From positions 1-34,840 of the forward strand of contig JAFUUE010000027.1 of NCBI GenBank assembly GCA_017483945.1: DNA of 34,840 bases, read 5' to 3'. A program made the position numbers and the translations under genes. This DNA comes from Paludibacteraceae bacterium. Lineage in GTDB: Bacteria > Bacteroidota > Bacteroidia > Bacteroidales > Paludibacteraceae. A model generated the notes under the pieces. It worked only from the letters and a program-made list of their open reading frames with translations, was not told where the DNA came from and did not search any database. This document shows, piece after piece, positions 34,818 through 34,840 of the stretch. Every line of letters begins with the position of its first letter. Within the stretch, counting starts at the first letter, position 1.

Positions 34818-34840
34818 TTAGCGTAATTCTATCCTACGTA
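34818..34840 (-). CDS. C-terminal end of a minus-strand gene cut by the window edge
   Basis: Reading inward from the edge on the minus strand, one frame gives R-R-I-E-L-R-stop, with the TAA at 34818-34820 and a terminator hairpin 17 nt further on. Short tails of the form '..IELR' are seen on many Bacteroidota outer-membrane proteins, but seven codons cannot identify a product. The placement rests mainly on the terminator. Confidence 0.4.

Noticed and set aside
34543..34821. 92-codon open frame on the plus strand near the right end
   Set aside because: It spans the 40-bp repeats, the tgt promoter and the terminator hairpin, and has no recognisable protein features.

Overview
The window looks like a chromosomal segment of an uncultured, fairly GC-rich member of the order Bacteroidales (Bacteroidota). 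Supporting signs: two giant exported proteins, one with a classical type IX secretion (T9SS) C-terminal tail and one with a Bacteroidales-style variant tail; promoters of the Bacteroidota type (TTTG about 20 nt before TAnnTTTG); weak or absent Shine-Dalgarno sequences; the tgt-LptF/LptG permease gene pair; and Bacteroidales-type GdhA, Kbl and Tdh. I cannot name a genus from sequence alone.

Layout, left to right. (1) 119-10369 (+): a 3,416-residue secreted adhesin-like protein made of fibronectin type III domains, jelly-roll domains and a third recurring module, with a large internal block duplication. (2) 10370-10919: a gene-free stretch packed with palindromes and short tandem repeats. (3) pcrA (-) and rsmF (+) diverge from a compact pair of promoters. 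rsmF is followed within 10 nt by a second giant gene (14671-23235, +; IgGFc-binding-like head, about 26 Cys-rich repeats, T9SS tail), which overlaps by 4 nt a putative outer-membrane beta-barrel gene (23232-24269). (4) 24270-24538: more short repeats. (5) gdhA, then a threonine-catabolism pair kbl-tdh with overlapping stop and start codons. The 3' end of gdhA has been tandemly amplified. (6) A secreted GH13 alpha-amylase with a CBM26-like starch-binding module (-), then a divergent gap and era (+). (7) tgt and an LptF/LptG-type permease (-), probably one transcript with a long repeat-bearing leader. (8) At the right edge, a terminator and the last codons of another minus-strand gene.

How it fits together: the two giant proteins, the beta-barrel protein and the amylase form the cell-surface or secreted programme (adhesion and starch breakdown, probably via T9SS). 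Threonine would go to 2-amino-3-oxobutyrate (Tdh) and then to glycine plus acetyl-CoA (Kbl), while GdhA links 2-oxoglutarate/glutamate and ammonia. The rest is housekeeping: DNA repair helicase, rRNA methylation, ribosome assembly GTPase, queuosine tRNA modification and LPS export.

The least explained signals are the structured intergenic elements: a 93-bp imperfect palindrome with symmetric interruptions, a 30-bp perfect inverted repeat, an 11-bp-period repeat family found in three gaps, and the amplified gdhA end. Others are the domain-level duplication and composition mosaic in the first giant gene, the translationally coupled giant-protein/beta-barrel pair, and the apparent absence of a standard start codon for the permease. 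I found no CRISPR array, transposase, rRNA or tRNA gene.
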